The notes: generated by a model not told the origin, from the letters alone. Positions 51,458-61,011 are shown, counted from the stretch's first letter. The stretch is DNA of 64,000 nt from Arthrobacter citreus (GCF_009192745.1 NZ_VTFV01000006.1:62001-126000), one strand, 5' to 3'. Numbers and translations: made by a program.

Positions 51458-52596
51458 CAACTACCCTGATGGCCACCGGGGATCTGGTCCTGGAACGGAA
51501 AGACGCCTCGTCCCTCTTCAGCGCCGTTGCCCCCGTGCTGGCCGAAGCAGACATTGTCATCGGCCACCTCGAAGTCCCGCACACCAACTCCACCACCACC
51601 GCGTCCACGGACGTGCCCGCTCTCCCGGCCCCGCCGTCGGCCCTCGACGCCGTGGCCGACGCCGGATTCGACGTCCTCACCCTGGCCGGGAACCACGTCT
51701 ACGACTTCGGCGCGGAAGGCATTGAGGACACCCGGCGGCACTGCCGCGAGCGGGGCATGGCCACCACCGGCGCCGGCCGCAACCTCGCCGAGGCATGGGA
51801 ACCGTCGGTCACCGAGCACGCCGGCCGGCAGGTGATCGTGCTCAGCGTCAACTGCGTGGGACCCAAGGAGTCCTGGGCCGGCAGCTCGAAAGCGGGCTGC
51901 GCCTGGGTAGAGGTCGTCACGCACTATGAGCCGCAGGGCGCCAACCCCGGCGGACCGCCGCGCACCTACACGTTCGCCGAACCGGGGTCCCTGGCCGCTT
52001 TCACCGAACAGGTGGCAAGCCATGCACGCCAGGGTGCCGCCGTCGTCGTCGCCCTGCACCAGGGGCTGGTCCACCAGCCGGTGGAGATCGCGCAGTACCA
52101 ATACGAGATCGCCCACGCGGCCATCGACGCCGGGGCTGTGGCGGTGCTCGCCCACCACGCCCACATCCTCAAAGGCGTGGAGGCCTACCGCGGCCGCCCG
52201 ATCTTCCACGGGCTCGGCAACTTCGCCACCGTGACCCGGGCACTGGGCGGAGCCCCCGGCGATTCGCCCGAGCGGCGGGCCTGGGCCCGCGAAAGGACCA
52301 GGCTGTTCGGCTTCCAGCCGGACCCCGCCATGCCCGAGTACCCGTTCCACCCGGAAAGCCGGAACACCCTGATCGCCGTTCTGACCCTGGGACCGGAGGG
52401 CAGCGTTGCAGCGGAAGTTATTCCCTGCTGGATCGACGACGACGCCCGGCCCGTCCCGCTGGCCCGCGCCGACGGCGGGCAACAGGTGGGCGACTACCTA
52501 CAGCGCATAACCCGGGAAGCCGGCCTGGACACTGTCCTGGACTGGGCAGGAGACCGGCTGACCGTTCACTTGAAGGAGACACCCCATGAGCATTAA
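51454..52596 (+). CDS. CapA family metallophosphatase-like protein
   Basis: A 380-residue protein of the CapA/PgsA type: ATGDLVLERKD at the start, DIVIGHLEVPHTN, LAGNHVYDFG and the metal-binding VLAHHAHILKGVEAYRGRPI with FHGLGNF. There is no membrane anchor or signal peptide, unlike capsule proteins, so it probably acts in the cytoplasm. It sits between an amino-acid transporter and CoA-activating enzymes. It may hydrolyse a phosphate ester or amide in that pathway; the true substrate is unknown. Confidence 0.82.
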   Translation: MTTTLMATGDLVLERKDASSLFSAVAPVLAEADIVIGHLEVPHTNSTTTASTDVPALPAPPSALDAVADAGFDVLTLAGNHVYDFGAEGIEDTRRHCRERGMATTGAGRNLAEAWEPSVTEHAGRQVIVLSVNCVGPKESWAGSSKAGCAWVEVVTHYEPQGANPGGPPRTYTFAEPGSLAAFTEQVASHARQGAAVVVALHQGLVHQPVEIAQYQYEIAHAAIDAGAVAVLAHHAHILKGVEAYRGRPIFHGLGNFATVTRALGGAPGDSPERRAWARERTRLFGFQPDPAMPEYPFHPESRNTLIAVLTLGPEGSVAAEVIPCWIDDDARPVPLARADGGQQVGDYLQRITREAGLDTVLDWAGDRLTVHLKETPHEH

Positions 52597-53827
52597 CACC
52601 AAACCCCTGGCGGGCAAGACAGTTATCGACCTGACGACGGCGCTGGCCGGCCCCTACGCCACCCTGCTGCTGGCGGGACTGGGCGCCCGGGTCATCAAGG
52701 TGGAGAACCCCACCCGGGGCGGGGACTCCTCTCGCAACAACTCCCCCTACGTCACCTCCCAGGGCCTGAACGTGCGGCGGACTTCGGAGGACGACATGTC
52801 CGTCTCGATGATGCTCCGGGGCCGCGGCAAGGAATCGGTGACGCTGAACCTGAAGCACCCGGAGAGCAAGCAGGTATTGTTCGACCTCATTTCCGAAGCG
52901 GACATCCTGGTGGAGAACTACAGCGCCGGCGTGACCAAGCGCCTGGGCGTCGATTATGCGAGCGTGCGCCACCTCAACGAGAAACTCGTCTACACCTCCA
53001 TCAGCGGTTTCGGCGCCGGTACTGAAAACGGGGACCGCAAGGCGATGGACACCATCGTCCAGGCGCTCAGCGGCGTCATGATGACTGCCGGGGAGCCGGG
53101 GCAGCCGCCGGTGCGATTTGGCCTGCCGATCGGTGACCTGTCCGCTCCGCTGTTCGCGGTCATCGGCACCCTGAGTGCTTTGCTGCAGGCTGAGCACACC
53201 GGCCAGGGACAGCACGTGGACGTGTCCATGCTCGGGGCACTGACCTCGATGGTGGCCTGCGAACCCTTTGACGCCCTGGAATCCGTGGGCTTCCCGCTGC
53301 GCACCGGCGCCTACGTTCCCCGGTTGGCACCGTTCGGCACGTTCCGTGCAGCCGACGGGTACTTTGCAATCTGCGCGCCCACGGACCAGTTTGCGGCAGG
53401 GGTGCTTCGCGCCATCGAGCGCACGGATTTGCTGGACTCCGAAGACTTCGGCACCCGCGATGCCCGGGTGGCCAACGCAGACCGCCTCCACGGGATCATC
53501 GCCGGGTGGGCCGCCGAAAAGCCCCTGTCCGAGGTACTAGAAGCACTCACTTCCCACGGTGCCCCCGCGGCACCGGTCCGGACAACTGCCGAGGCCGTCC
53601 GGGACCCGCTGGTGCTCGCCCGCGGCGAAGTGGTCCCGCTGTCCCACCCCAAGTTCGGCCACTTCGACGGCCTCTTCGGCTCGGGGCTGCCCATGGTCCT
53701 TTCCGGCAGCCGCACCACGCTGGACGCTCCGGCCCCGTACCTGGGCGAACACACGGACGTGGTCCTGAAGTCCCTGGGCTATGACTCCGACCGGATCGAG
53801 AACCTGCGCACCGCGGGTGTGCTGTGA
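52586..53827 (+). CDS. Family III CoA-transferase (CaiB/BaiF type)
   Basis: A 413-residue enzyme that moves CoA between carboxylic acids. It starts with KTVIDLTTALAGPYATLLLAGLGARVIKVENP. The GQHVDVSM segment holds Asp212, at the position of the catalytic Asp of relatives. It overlaps the CapA-like gene by 11 bases and the dehydratase-like gene by 4. In 2-hydroxyacyl-CoA pathways such a transferase makes the CoA ester for the dehydratase. The acid is not known. Confidence 0.85.
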   Translation: MSINTKPLAGKTVIDLTTALAGPYATLLLAGLGARVIKVENPTRGGDSSRNNSPYVTSQGLNVRRTSEDDMSVSMMLRGRGKESVTLNLKHPESKQVLFDLISEADILVENYSAGVTKRLGVDYASVRHLNEKLVYTSISGFGAGTENGDRKAMDTIVQALSGVMMTAGEPGQPPVRFGLPIGDLSAPLFAVIGTLSALLQAEHTGQGQHVDVSMLGALTSMVACEPFDALESVGFPLRTGAYVPRLAPFGTFRAADGYFAICAPTDQFAAGVLRAIERTDLLDSEDFGTRDARVANADRLHGIIAGWAAEKPLSEVLEALTSHGAPAAPVRTTAEAVRDPLVLARGEVVPLSHPKFGHFDGLFGSGLPMVLSGSRTTLDAPAPYLGEHTDVVLKSLGYDSDRIENLRTAGVL

Positions 53828-54897
53828 CTAGTCCGGGTCCCGCTGGCCCGGCGCCTCGGATCGGGATCATCGGGGCGGATGCGCCCCGGCAGATTCTCCT
53901 GGCCGCGGGCGCGACGCCGGTGCGGCTGTTCGGTGCCTGGTCCGGGGACGTCTCGCGGGAAGCGGCTGAGCTGCTGGGCGCGGCCGACGCCGTTGCCGCC
54001 CGGGTGCTCGACGACGTACTGTCCGGTTTTCACGACGACCTCGTCGGGCTGGTGGTCTGCAACGACTCCGCCGCGAACCTGCGGGTCTACTACGTGCTGC
54101 GGCTGCTGGCCGAACGCGGGCGCATCCCGTACCCGGTCCAGTTGCTGGATACGCCCCGCGGCGGCGGCCCGCACCGGAACCTCTTCGTCGCCCGGCAGTA
54201 TGAGCGGCTGGCTGGATTCGTGTCCGGGTGCACCGGGCAAGTGCTCGACGCCGAGACGTTGGCTGCCGCCGCTGCCCGGGAGAAGTCGCTGGGTAAGGCC
54301 CTCGGGCAGGTGCGGGATCTGCGGGTCAAGGGCGCCCTCGCCGGGAGCGGGGCGCTCCGGTGCTACGCGGCTGCGGCCCAGCTGACGCCGGAGCAGGCAC
54401 TGGCTGCCATCGAGGCGATCCAGCAGGCTGAGGCCCCGGGGACCGTGCTGCGGGTGTTTCTGACCGGCAGTTCGCACCCGGACACCACCGTTTATGAGGC
54501 GCTCGAACAGGCGGGCCTCGTTGTGACGGGCGAAGATCACGACGCCGGGGACGCTGCCTGGATCGGCCAGACCGTGGACGCCGCGTCGCCCGGAGAAGCC
54601 TTCCGCGCCCTGGCCGAACTGCACGCGCAGCGTCCGCCGTCGGCGTCGCGGTCCCTGACCTCCGAACGGACCGAACATCTGCTGACCGAAGTCCGCCGGA
54701 CGGGCGCCGCCGGAGTGGTGGCCCTGGTCCGGGACCTCGACGACGGCCCGGTCTGGGACCTGCCCGCCCAGCGCGAGGCGCTGGCTGCCAGCGGAACCTG
54801 GCTGGCCGGCGTCGTCCACGTTCCAGCCGACGGAGCCGCAGCTGCCGCCGCCGATCTCATTGCCAGCGTCCAGTTGTCCGGGGAGATTGCCTCATGA
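53824..54897 (+). CDS. 2-hydroxyacyl-CoA dehydratase-like subunit, cysteine-poor
   Basis: A 357-residue protein of the HgdB/FldC/benzoyl-CoA-reductase fold, seen from IGIIGADAPRQILLAAGATPVRLFG at the start, LVGLVVCNDSAANLRVYYVLR, and the GAAGVVALVRDLDDGPVWDLPAQ segment near the end. True members bind a [4Fe-4S] cluster with three conserved Cys. One (the Cys of VVCNDS) is present, but the last position is RDLDD instead of Cys. Start is GTG, overlapping the CoA-transferase stop. Confidence 0.72.
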   Translation: MTSPGPAGPAPRIGIIGADAPRQILLAAGATPVRLFGAWSGDVSREAAELLGAADAVAARVLDDVLSGFHDDLVGLVVCNDSAANLRVYYVLRLLAERGRIPYPVQLLDTPRGGGPHRNLFVARQYERLAGFVSGCTGQVLDAETLAAAAAREKSLGKALGQVRDLRVKGALAGSGALRCYAAAAQLTPEQALAAIEAIQQAEAPGTVLRVFLTGSSHPDTTVYEALEQAGLVVTGEDHDAGDAAWIGQTVDAASPGEAFRALAELHAQRPPSASRSLTSERTEHLLTEVRRTGAAGVVALVRDLDDGPVWDLPAQREALAASGTWLAGVVHVPADGAAAAAADLIASVQLSGEIAS

Positions 54898-56132
54898 CCG
54901 ACCATCGACTCCGTTCAGCCGTGGCCGCTACGCGCTACCAGAAGGAATGGTTCCAGTCCGTGCGCCAGCGGGCCGCGGCAGGCGAACCCATTGCGCTGTT
55001 GAACGCCGATGCCCCGCACGAAGTCTTCCGCGCCCTGGACATCCCCTACGTGGTGACGCAGTGGTGGTCCTCCATCATCGCGGCCAAGCGGGCCGGACCT
55101 GCGTCGATGGAGCGGCTGGCCGCCCGCGGGCTGCCCGACTTCAGCCAGCAGTACGATGCGATGCCGCTGGGTGAGCAGCTGCTCGACGCCGAGGACCGCC
55201 CATGGGACGGTTTGCCGGCACCGCGCTTCGCCGTAGCCGAGCGCAGCGGAGACGTGACCGCCAAGATTTTCGAGCAGTGGGGCAGGCTCCCGGGTACAGA
55301 AACGTTCCTCCTCTCCCGCACGGGCGCTGATCCGCTCCCGGACCGGTGGTGGGAGCTGGTGCCGCGCGACTGGGAGAAGGCCTTCGGCTCGGACCGGCTG
55401 GATCTGCTGCAGGGTGAAATCGAGGAACTGATTGGCTGGCTGGAGGAGCGCACCGGCCGCACGCTGGACCGCGACCGGCTGGCGGAGATCATGGACCTGG
55501 GCAACCAGCAGGCCGAATGGAACCGCAAAACCCGGGACCTCATTGCCTCCGCGCCGTTCGCACCCGTGCTGGTGAATGACACGATGCCCGCCGTCATGGC
55601 ACCGCAGTGGCAGCGCGGCACCACCTGGGCGGTCGACGCCGCTCGGTCCTTGTATGAGGAAACCGCGGAACGGGTGGCCGACGGCGTTGCCGTATGTCCC
55701 GGGGAGAAGCGGCGGCTGATGTGGGTGGGCCGCGGACTGTGGTCCGATCTGGGCCTCTATACCCGGTTCCAGGAGGAGTTCGGAGCGGTGTTCGTGTGGT
55801 CGATGTACCTGGCGATCGCCGCTGACGGGTACCTGCGCTACGGCGATGACCCGGTCCGTGCGCTGGCTGCCCGCTTCGTCGGGATCACGGACCAGCTCTA
55901 CGTGCCGCCGTGGTCTGCCCAGTGGTACGTGAAAGAGGCGCTGAGCCATCGGGTGGACGGGGTGGTGCACTTGGTAGCGGACGATACCCCCGGGAGCGGT
56001 TTCATTACCGATGCCCTGGAGGCCGAGGGGATTCCGGTGCTGGAAATCCGGGCCAACAATGCCGACCAACGCTCCAGCGACGCCGCCCGCATCCCCGAGC
56101 GGATGGCCGAATTCATCCGCGACCGTGCCTGA
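54894..56132 (+). CDS. 2-hydroxyacyl-CoA dehydratase-like subunit, nearly Cys-free
   Basis: A 412-residue partner of the preceding protein with the same fold: IALLNADAPHEVFRALDIPY, KRRLMWVGRGLWSDLGLY and VDGVVHLVADDTPGSGFITD. The only cysteine in the whole chain is in VAVCPGEKR. The family needs three Cys for its [4Fe-4S] cluster, so this protein should not hold one in the normal way. It overlaps the upstream gene (ATGA), and no HgdC/FldI-type activator ATPase is in the window. It may catalyse a cluster-free reaction or serve as a binding partner. Confidence 0.72.
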   Translation: MTDHRLRSAVAATRYQKEWFQSVRQRAAAGEPIALLNADAPHEVFRALDIPYVVTQWWSSIIAAKRAGPASMERLAARGLPDFSQQYDAMPLGEQLLDAEDRPWDGLPAPRFAVAERSGDVTAKIFEQWGRLPGTETFLLSRTGADPLPDRWWELVPRDWEKAFGSDRLDLLQGEIEELIGWLEERTGRTLDRDRLAEIMDLGNQQAEWNRKTRDLIASAPFAPVLVNDTMPAVMAPQWQRGTTWAVDAARSLYEETAERVADGVAVCPGEKRRLMWVGRGLWSDLGLYTRFQEEFGAVFVWSMYLAIAADGYLRYGDDPVRALAARFVGITDQLYVPPWSAQWYVKEALSHRVDGVVHLVADDTPGSGFITDALEAEGIPVLEIRANNADQRSSDAARIPERMAEFIRDRA

Positions 56133-56179
56133 TTCCAGCTGCCGTTTCCGCTGCCTCTGCTGCCCGGCCGGGCCCCGCC

Positions 56180-57421
56180 GTGGGTAGCGGCGCGGGGCCG
56201 GCGGGCCCGTTCCGGTACCCGAACTTCTCCTGGTACTTCACCGGTCAGGTCCTCTCCAACACCGGCGTCTGGTTCCAGAACCTCGCGCTGCAGCTGGTGG
56301 TCCTGGGGGCTACCGGCAGTGCCCAGGCGCTAAGCGGCATCACCATTGCCCAGTTCCTGCCGATCTTCCTGCTTGGAATACCTGCGGGGCGGCTGCTGGA
56401 CCGGGTGGCACCGCGCACTGTGCTGCTGGCGACGTCGCTGGCTTCCGCCGTTGTCACCGCCAGCCTGGTCTTTGTGGTGACCCGGGATCCGGATCTGTGG
56501 CTGCTCTACAGCATGGTTGGGGTGCTGGGTTCGGTCCAGGCCTTTGAACGGGTGGCCGCGCAGACCATCATCTTCGAGCTGGTGGGCCCAGACGGTCTGT
56601 CCCGGGCTGCGTCCATCAGCACCATTTCGCTGGCCGCTGCCCGGTCGGTGGGCCCGGCGTTGGCCGGGCTCGCTTTCCAGGGACTCGGACCCAGTGCGTG
56701 CATCCTGATCAATGCTGCCGCCTACCTGCTGGTGTTTGCGTCGCGGCTGCGGATCCGTCCGGACGAGCTTCACCGGCGGTCATCCCGGACCCAGCGGGAG
56801 GGGGATGGCATCAAGACCCCGGGCGGGCCCGGGGCTAAGGCCTTGGACGGCTCGGCGGCGGGCGCCTTCCGGCGAAGCCGGGACGTAAACACCCTGCTGA
56901 TCGTGAACGTGGTGATTGCCCTCCTGGCCATGAACTTCGGACTGGTGCTCACCTCCACCGTGAATCTCTCCTACGGCGGCGATGCCGGCGCAGTGGGAGC
57001 TGTCCACACCCTCAACGCTGTGGGCGCGATCCTCGGAGGCATACTGGCCGCCCGGAGGCCGCGAGTGTCGGTGCGGTCCATGATTGCGGCTACAAGTGTT
57101 TTCGGTGCGGCGCTGGCGCTGAATGCCGCGGCGCCCACGCTCCTGCTGTTCCTGGCAGCCGCTCCGGTGCTGGGCATTGCGGTGGGCTATTACCAGGGGA
57201 TTGTGAACGCTGCTGCGCAGGAATCCGTGCGGCCGCAGTTCATTGGGCGCATGATGTCGCTGATGACGATGGGAAGTTACGGCATGGTGCCTTTTGGGGC
57301 ACTGCTGATGGGCTGGGTCATCGATGCCAGCTCCGGCCGGGTCGCTCTGGCGGTTTCTGCGGTGAGCGCCTTCGCCTGCCTGCTGGTGGTGTTGGTCCGG
57401 ACGAGGCCCACGTCTGCCTAA
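56180..57421 (+). CDS. MFS exporter (DHA3/EntS-like)
   Basis: A transporter of about 413 residues with 12 predicted helices. FRYPNFSWYFTGQVLSNTG at the start, IPAGRLLDRVAPRTVLLATS (motif A-like) and FERVAAQTIIFELVG are typical of the DHA3 branch, which includes siderophore and macrolide exporters. The start is uncertain: GTG 56180 gives a normal length but has no binding site; the frame is open further upstream. It follows the dehydratase-like genes closely and probably exports their product, or protects the cell from it. Confidence 0.8.
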   Translation: MGSGAGPAGPFRYPNFSWYFTGQVLSNTGVWFQNLALQLVVLGATGSAQALSGITIAQFLPIFLLGIPAGRLLDRVAPRTVLLATSLASAVVTASLVFVVTRDPDLWLLYSMVGVLGSVQAFERVAAQTIIFELVGPDGLSRAASISTISLAAARSVGPALAGLAFQGLGPSACILINAAAYLLVFASRLRIRPDELHRRSSRTQREGDGIKTPGGPGAKALDGSAAGAFRRSRDVNTLLIVNVVIALLAMNFGLVLTSTVNLSYGGDAGAVGAVHTLNAVGAILGGILAARRPRVSVRSMIAATSVFGAALALNAAAPTLLLFLAAAPVLGIAVGYYQGIVNAAAQESVRPQFIGRMMSLMTMGSYGMVPFGALLMGWVIDASSGRVALAVSAVSAFACLLVVLVRTRPTSA

Positions 57422-57429
57422 AGCGCTTG

Positions 57430-58023
57430 TCAGGTGTCCGGGTTGGCGCCGTCGGCTTCTTTGTTGAGGCCTTTGAGACGGCTGGCGGCCAGCCGGGACG
57501 GGACGTGCCGCGGGCGGCTGGTGATCTGGCGGCGGGAGACTGCTTCTGCCTCGGCTTCGTCATCGCCGAAGTATCCGCCGGCAAGGACCTGGGCCGCATG
57601 GTCCAGGACGCCGACGATTGAGTTGCCGAGGTCCTCTCCGATGTGGCTGGTTAGGCGTTGTTCGTGGTCGCGCAGTTCCTCTGTGCAGGCCTGTACGACG
57701 TCCCAGCCTGCTTCGGTGAGCTGGACGAGGCGTATCCGCCGGTTCGTCGGGTGGCTTCCCCGTTCCACCAAACCGAGTTCGAGGAGTTCGTTCGCCACGA
57801 GGTGTGCGGCCTGGGAGCTGACGAAGGTCCTTCGTCCCAGCTGGGCGTTGGAGAGCGGCAGCCCCTCCCCCAGGACCTGAAGCACGAGGAACTGGGACAG
57901 TGTCACGCCGTGGGCCAGAGCCAGGTTCTCGGTGAACCGGTCGAGCGCCCTGCCGAGACGGTAGGCCGTGTAGTTGAGGCGATTTGTTGCCGGCTCACCG
58001 CGTTCGTCTCGTTCAAGCTCCAT
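57430..58023 (-). CDS. MarR family regulator
   Basis: A 197-residue MarR-type winged-helix regulator. The recognition region is LSNAQLGRRTFVSSQAAHLVANELLE and the wing is RGSHPTNRRIRLVQLTEAG. The basic C-terminal extension of about 50 residues (RRQITSRPRHVPSRL) is unusual and may contact DNA. It is convergent with the MFS gene (9 bases apart) and the last gene of the GC-rich part before the island. Confidence 0.85.
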   Translation of the reverse strand: MELERDERGEPATNRLNYTAYRLGRALDRFTENLALAHGVTLSQFLVLQVLGEGLPLSNAQLGRRTFVSSQAAHLVANELLELGLVERGSHPTNRRIRLVQLTEAGWDVVQACTEELRDHEQRLTSHIGEDLGNSIVGVLDHAAQVLAGGYFGDDEAEAEAVSRRQITSRPRHVPSRLAASRLKGLNKEADGANPDT

Positions 58024-58553
58024 CAGGGGAGAATATCAAGTTATTTGTGATTTTCAGACCGCGGTGGTGTTGCCTTTAGTCGGACGCAGGTCACGCGTTG
58101 CCGGATGGCGACGCGTCTTCCACGGGCCTTCGCGAAACACACGCAGAACCCGCAGACCGATGAGACGAGTTCAACGGGGCGGATTACGACGGCACCTAAG
58201 GCCACCGTCCCATGCCGCCGCGCGGCCGTCTAAATGACAGACTGCGAGAAACCGTCTTTGATTATCCCGAGGATGCGCCCGTCCCTGAGTTTATGCTCGT
58301 ACCTCAGGGCGACCGTAAGCCCGGCGGTTCATTGTGCTCATGCTAAGTGTGATTCATGCGCGCTACGGTGGAGGCGATACCGTGCGTCAATGTCAACGAT
58401 CTTTGCTGCAAGGCTACACATAGTATTCATGGCCGGCAGACATTGGCTCAGCCAGACGGAACAGAACGCTCGACGCGTCGGGACAACGGACGGAACCTGC
58501 ATACCGCGGCCCACCCAGCGGTAGGCCATAGACTCACGGAGATACCGCTTTGT
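58024..58553. other. Intergenic boundary region, no gene supported
   Basis: About 530 bases between the MarR gene and the AIPR gene. Short frames occur on both strands, but none has a binding site or recognisable motif. Base composition drops in GC from about 58240 on, so this is the left border of the island. I see no tRNA, integrase or clear att repeat. Confidence 0.6.
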
Positions 58554-60260
58554 TCAGCGCTGTCTCACCTTTCCTAAAACCAAATCTGTGAACGACTGCG
58601 GCTTCACTGATTCACGACTCAAAGGTGCACCCTCTTGCACCTCGTCTATAACAGCGCACGCGTCCTTGAAGAGCGCTGCAGCCTTGAGGTCATCCCAGAG
58701 GATCTCATTAATTTTTTTTGTATACCGCTCCATCTTATTTGCCGTGAAAGCAGGCATCTCCCAGCCTGCAGCCAGGTACCGGGCAACCATGAGAATATGA
58801 TAACGAGCAGGCTTGTAGCTCACTGGGATCTGGCCATTTCGAAAGAAAAACTCAAGCTTGTAGTAGGCGAATGCGGCTGCATAATATGGATCCAGCTTGT
58901 GTGAAGGATTGAATATCGTCCTGCCAACCTGCGGTTTGAGTTCCGAGTAGTAGTTAGCAGCCCTGCGAGGTTCATCGAGGAACATGGCCGCGAATGATCT
59001 CATCTCAATCGTCTTAGTGATGATCCGAACTTTCTCAACATTTGCCGTGTTGTACTGCTTAGAGCGACGTTCGTAGTGCAGTCGGTGACGCTCATCGAAT
59101 GCCCTCATAAACGCCTCTAATTGCTTCTGGAACGTACTTAGCGCATACAGATCGTCGTCTGTTACCTGAGTCTGCCGATTAGTAGCGGTGATGATGGAGT
59201 TTATTACTTCCTCGTCATTCGTGGCAATAACCTTGAATGGAACTCCCAGACTATCAGGGAGATCCTCACGATTGTTGTAGAGAACATGACTTGTCTGGCA
59301 CCCATTGACGATTTGGTAGTCCGAAACAAAAAACTTATTCCCTGTATTACGCAGACTTCGAGCAACCAACGTGACGCCATTATTCAGCACTACGAATCTA
59401 TCTTGACCCTCCGAAGTTTGCAAGCTTCGAGCAATTTCATTATTTACCGGATTATCACCTTGAAAATCACGAACATTATCATAGAATATGTGTTTACGTA
59501 TGCTTCCAGCCTGCGGATCCGATATGACTCGAAGAAACTCGCCCAGAGGAAGAACACCCACGTAGGATTCCGTGACCCCAACCATTTCCGGCACTGTCAC
59601 CTTATTTGCGAATGTAAATTCCACTGCCGCTGCGTTTTTACTGCGCGTCCAACTGGCCTGTATCTCTGCAGCACCCAGGGGACGAAGGATAACTCTACTA
59701 AATAGATTAGTCCGCATGAGGTTGGCCTCTGCTTTTGTAATCTTTCCGCGCAGGTGGTCGTCGTCGACCCATGTGCCCGTAGACACGAACGACATCTCAC
59801 ACGTCGGCTTTTCATGCTTGAACTGGACACTGTGATCATAGATCCAGGCCATAATTTCCCGAAGCTGAAGAATGCGATCCGACATAGGCAGAATAGGATC
59901 GTCTGAAAAGAACTCGAGCACGCCTTCCCCGAAGGAGCCAATCTCCTCCCCACTGAATCCGCTTGATGTCTTGGCTTGCATAAAAACGAATCGGACGTCG
60001 AGGAACCCATTAGTCCTCAACAAATCTCCGATCTCTTCGATAGAGGTTACTATGACACCGTTGACGATGATGGCCGCACCGTCGAGAGTTAGGTCATTGC
60101 CGCCACCAGTATGAATATCCGAGACGTCAAACTCCTCGTCATATGAATCGGACAAAATGCAGTAATTTGTGAAGTGCTCGAAAGTAGTTGCTAGTTCACC
60201 CGCTGGGAGACTTTGCTCCAGACGAAAGGCCTCAACATAGGAAGTTGTAATCCGATCCAT
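58554..60260 (-). CDS. AIPR family anti-phage protein with probable N-terminal nuclease motif
   Basis: A protein of about 568 residues with the AIPR (abortive phage infection) domain: NVRDFQGDNPVNNEIARSLQ, RFVVLNNGVTLVARSL and YQIVNGCQTSHVLYNN. The N-terminal part reads DLTLDGAAIIVNG then VRFVFMQAKTS, which fits the D...QxK pattern of PD-(D/E)xK nucleases. ATG 60260 was chosen to match the family start; no good binding site precedes it. AT-rich codons mark it as acquired DNA. It lies 750 bases from the retron on the same strand. Confidence 0.85.
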   Translation of the reverse strand: MDRITTSYVEAFRLEQSLPAGELATTFEHFTNYCILSDSYDEEFDVSDIHTGGGNDLTLDGAAIIVNGVIVTSIEEIGDLLRTNGFLDVRFVFMQAKTSSGFSGEEIGSFGEGVLEFFSDDPILPMSDRILQLREIMAWIYDHSVQFKHEKPTCEMSFVSTGTWVDDDHLRGKITKAEANLMRTNLFSRVILRPLGAAEIQASWTRSKNAAAVEFTFANKVTVPEMVGVTESYVGVLPLGEFLRVISDPQAGSIRKHIFYDNVRDFQGDNPVNNEIARSLQTSEGQDRFVVLNNGVTLVARSLRNTGNKFFVSDYQIVNGCQTSHVLYNNREDLPDSLGVPFKVIATNDEEVINSIITATNRQTQVTDDDLYALSTFQKQLEAFMRAFDERHRLHYERRSKQYNTANVEKVRIITKTIEMRSFAAMFLDEPRRAANYYSELKPQVGRTIFNPSHKLDPYYAAAFAYYKLEFFFRNGQIPVSYKPARYHILMVARYLAAGWEMPAFTANKMERYTKKINEILWDDLKAAALFKDACAVIDEVQEGAPLSRESVKPQSFTDLVLGKVRQR

Positions 60261-60696
60261 TGTGTCATCATGGCAGAAGGAGGGCAGAGCTTGATCGCGA
60301 CAGGCCGGGTAGCGAGAAAACGCATAAGGGGCACGTGGACCATGGGCCCGAGTACCTAGTTGCATAGGTCTTACCCGAACGCTGCCGCGCTCGGCCACAA
60401 CGGGTGCTGCCTGTTTCCTTTCCGCGCGAGCCGAAAGGGCAGCAGAGCCAAAGACGGGGAACGTTCCGGCCGGTCGAGGACCGACTACATTGAACTTCTG
60501 AATGTCAAGTGGCCTGCCGGCGCCATTGGGAACATGTTCATCCAGTTACTAAGTGTCCGACCGTTCGAGTCGGTGCCGCCCCAGGCATCGGCTGGAAACC
60601 CATCAACGCGAACCGCTTGGAGAGGCCTTCACACGCACCCGCGCTTGCCTGCCCGCCCCTGTCCTGACCCGCGCTGATGCTCAAGAAGCAACACCG
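60261..60696. other. Intergenic region upstream of the AIPR gene
   Basis: About 435 bases without a convincing gene. GC content is mixed, and I find no known RNA, repeat or motif. It must hold the AIPR promoter, since that gene starts at 60260 on the minus strand. Confidence 0.5.
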
Positions 60697-60930
60697 GTGA
60701 CGCACCCAGCGCCGTCAACAGTGCCTGCCCGCTCCAAATCCCGCGCATTGGCGATAACGCTGATCGCACTTATTGCGACGGCCTTGGCATTCCTAATTTC
60801 CTGCTTCACGGACTCGAGTTCAATGCCCATCTCGATTAGCACCACGAGCTACTTGTCGGATACCAGACTCCTGGACATGATTCGCCTACACAGGAGACTC
60901 CCAGGCTTGAGCGTGACGAACCTGATGTAA
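60697..60930 (+). CDS. Possible small membrane protein
   Basis: GTG 60697 opens a 77-residue frame with one clear hydrophobic helix (ALAITLIALIATALAFLISC) after a basic N-terminus. The binding site is weak and the C-terminal part has no pattern. It lies on the opposite strand to the genes around it. It may be real or chance; the frame also extends further upstream. Confidence 0.25.
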   Translation: MTHPAPSTVPARSKSRALAITLIALIATALAFLISCFTDSSSMPISISTTSYLSDTRLLDMIRLHRRLPGLSVTNLM

Positions 60931-61011
60931 TCCCCAAAGTACAAGACTTGAAACGTTACGGAGAAAGACCCTAGTTACTATTCGGACATACCGCCACCTG
61001 TGCCACAGTTC

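Noticed and set aside
58234-58524. 96-codon open frame at the island border
   Set aside because: No binding site, no recognisable motif, and an overlapping frame on the other strand is equally open.
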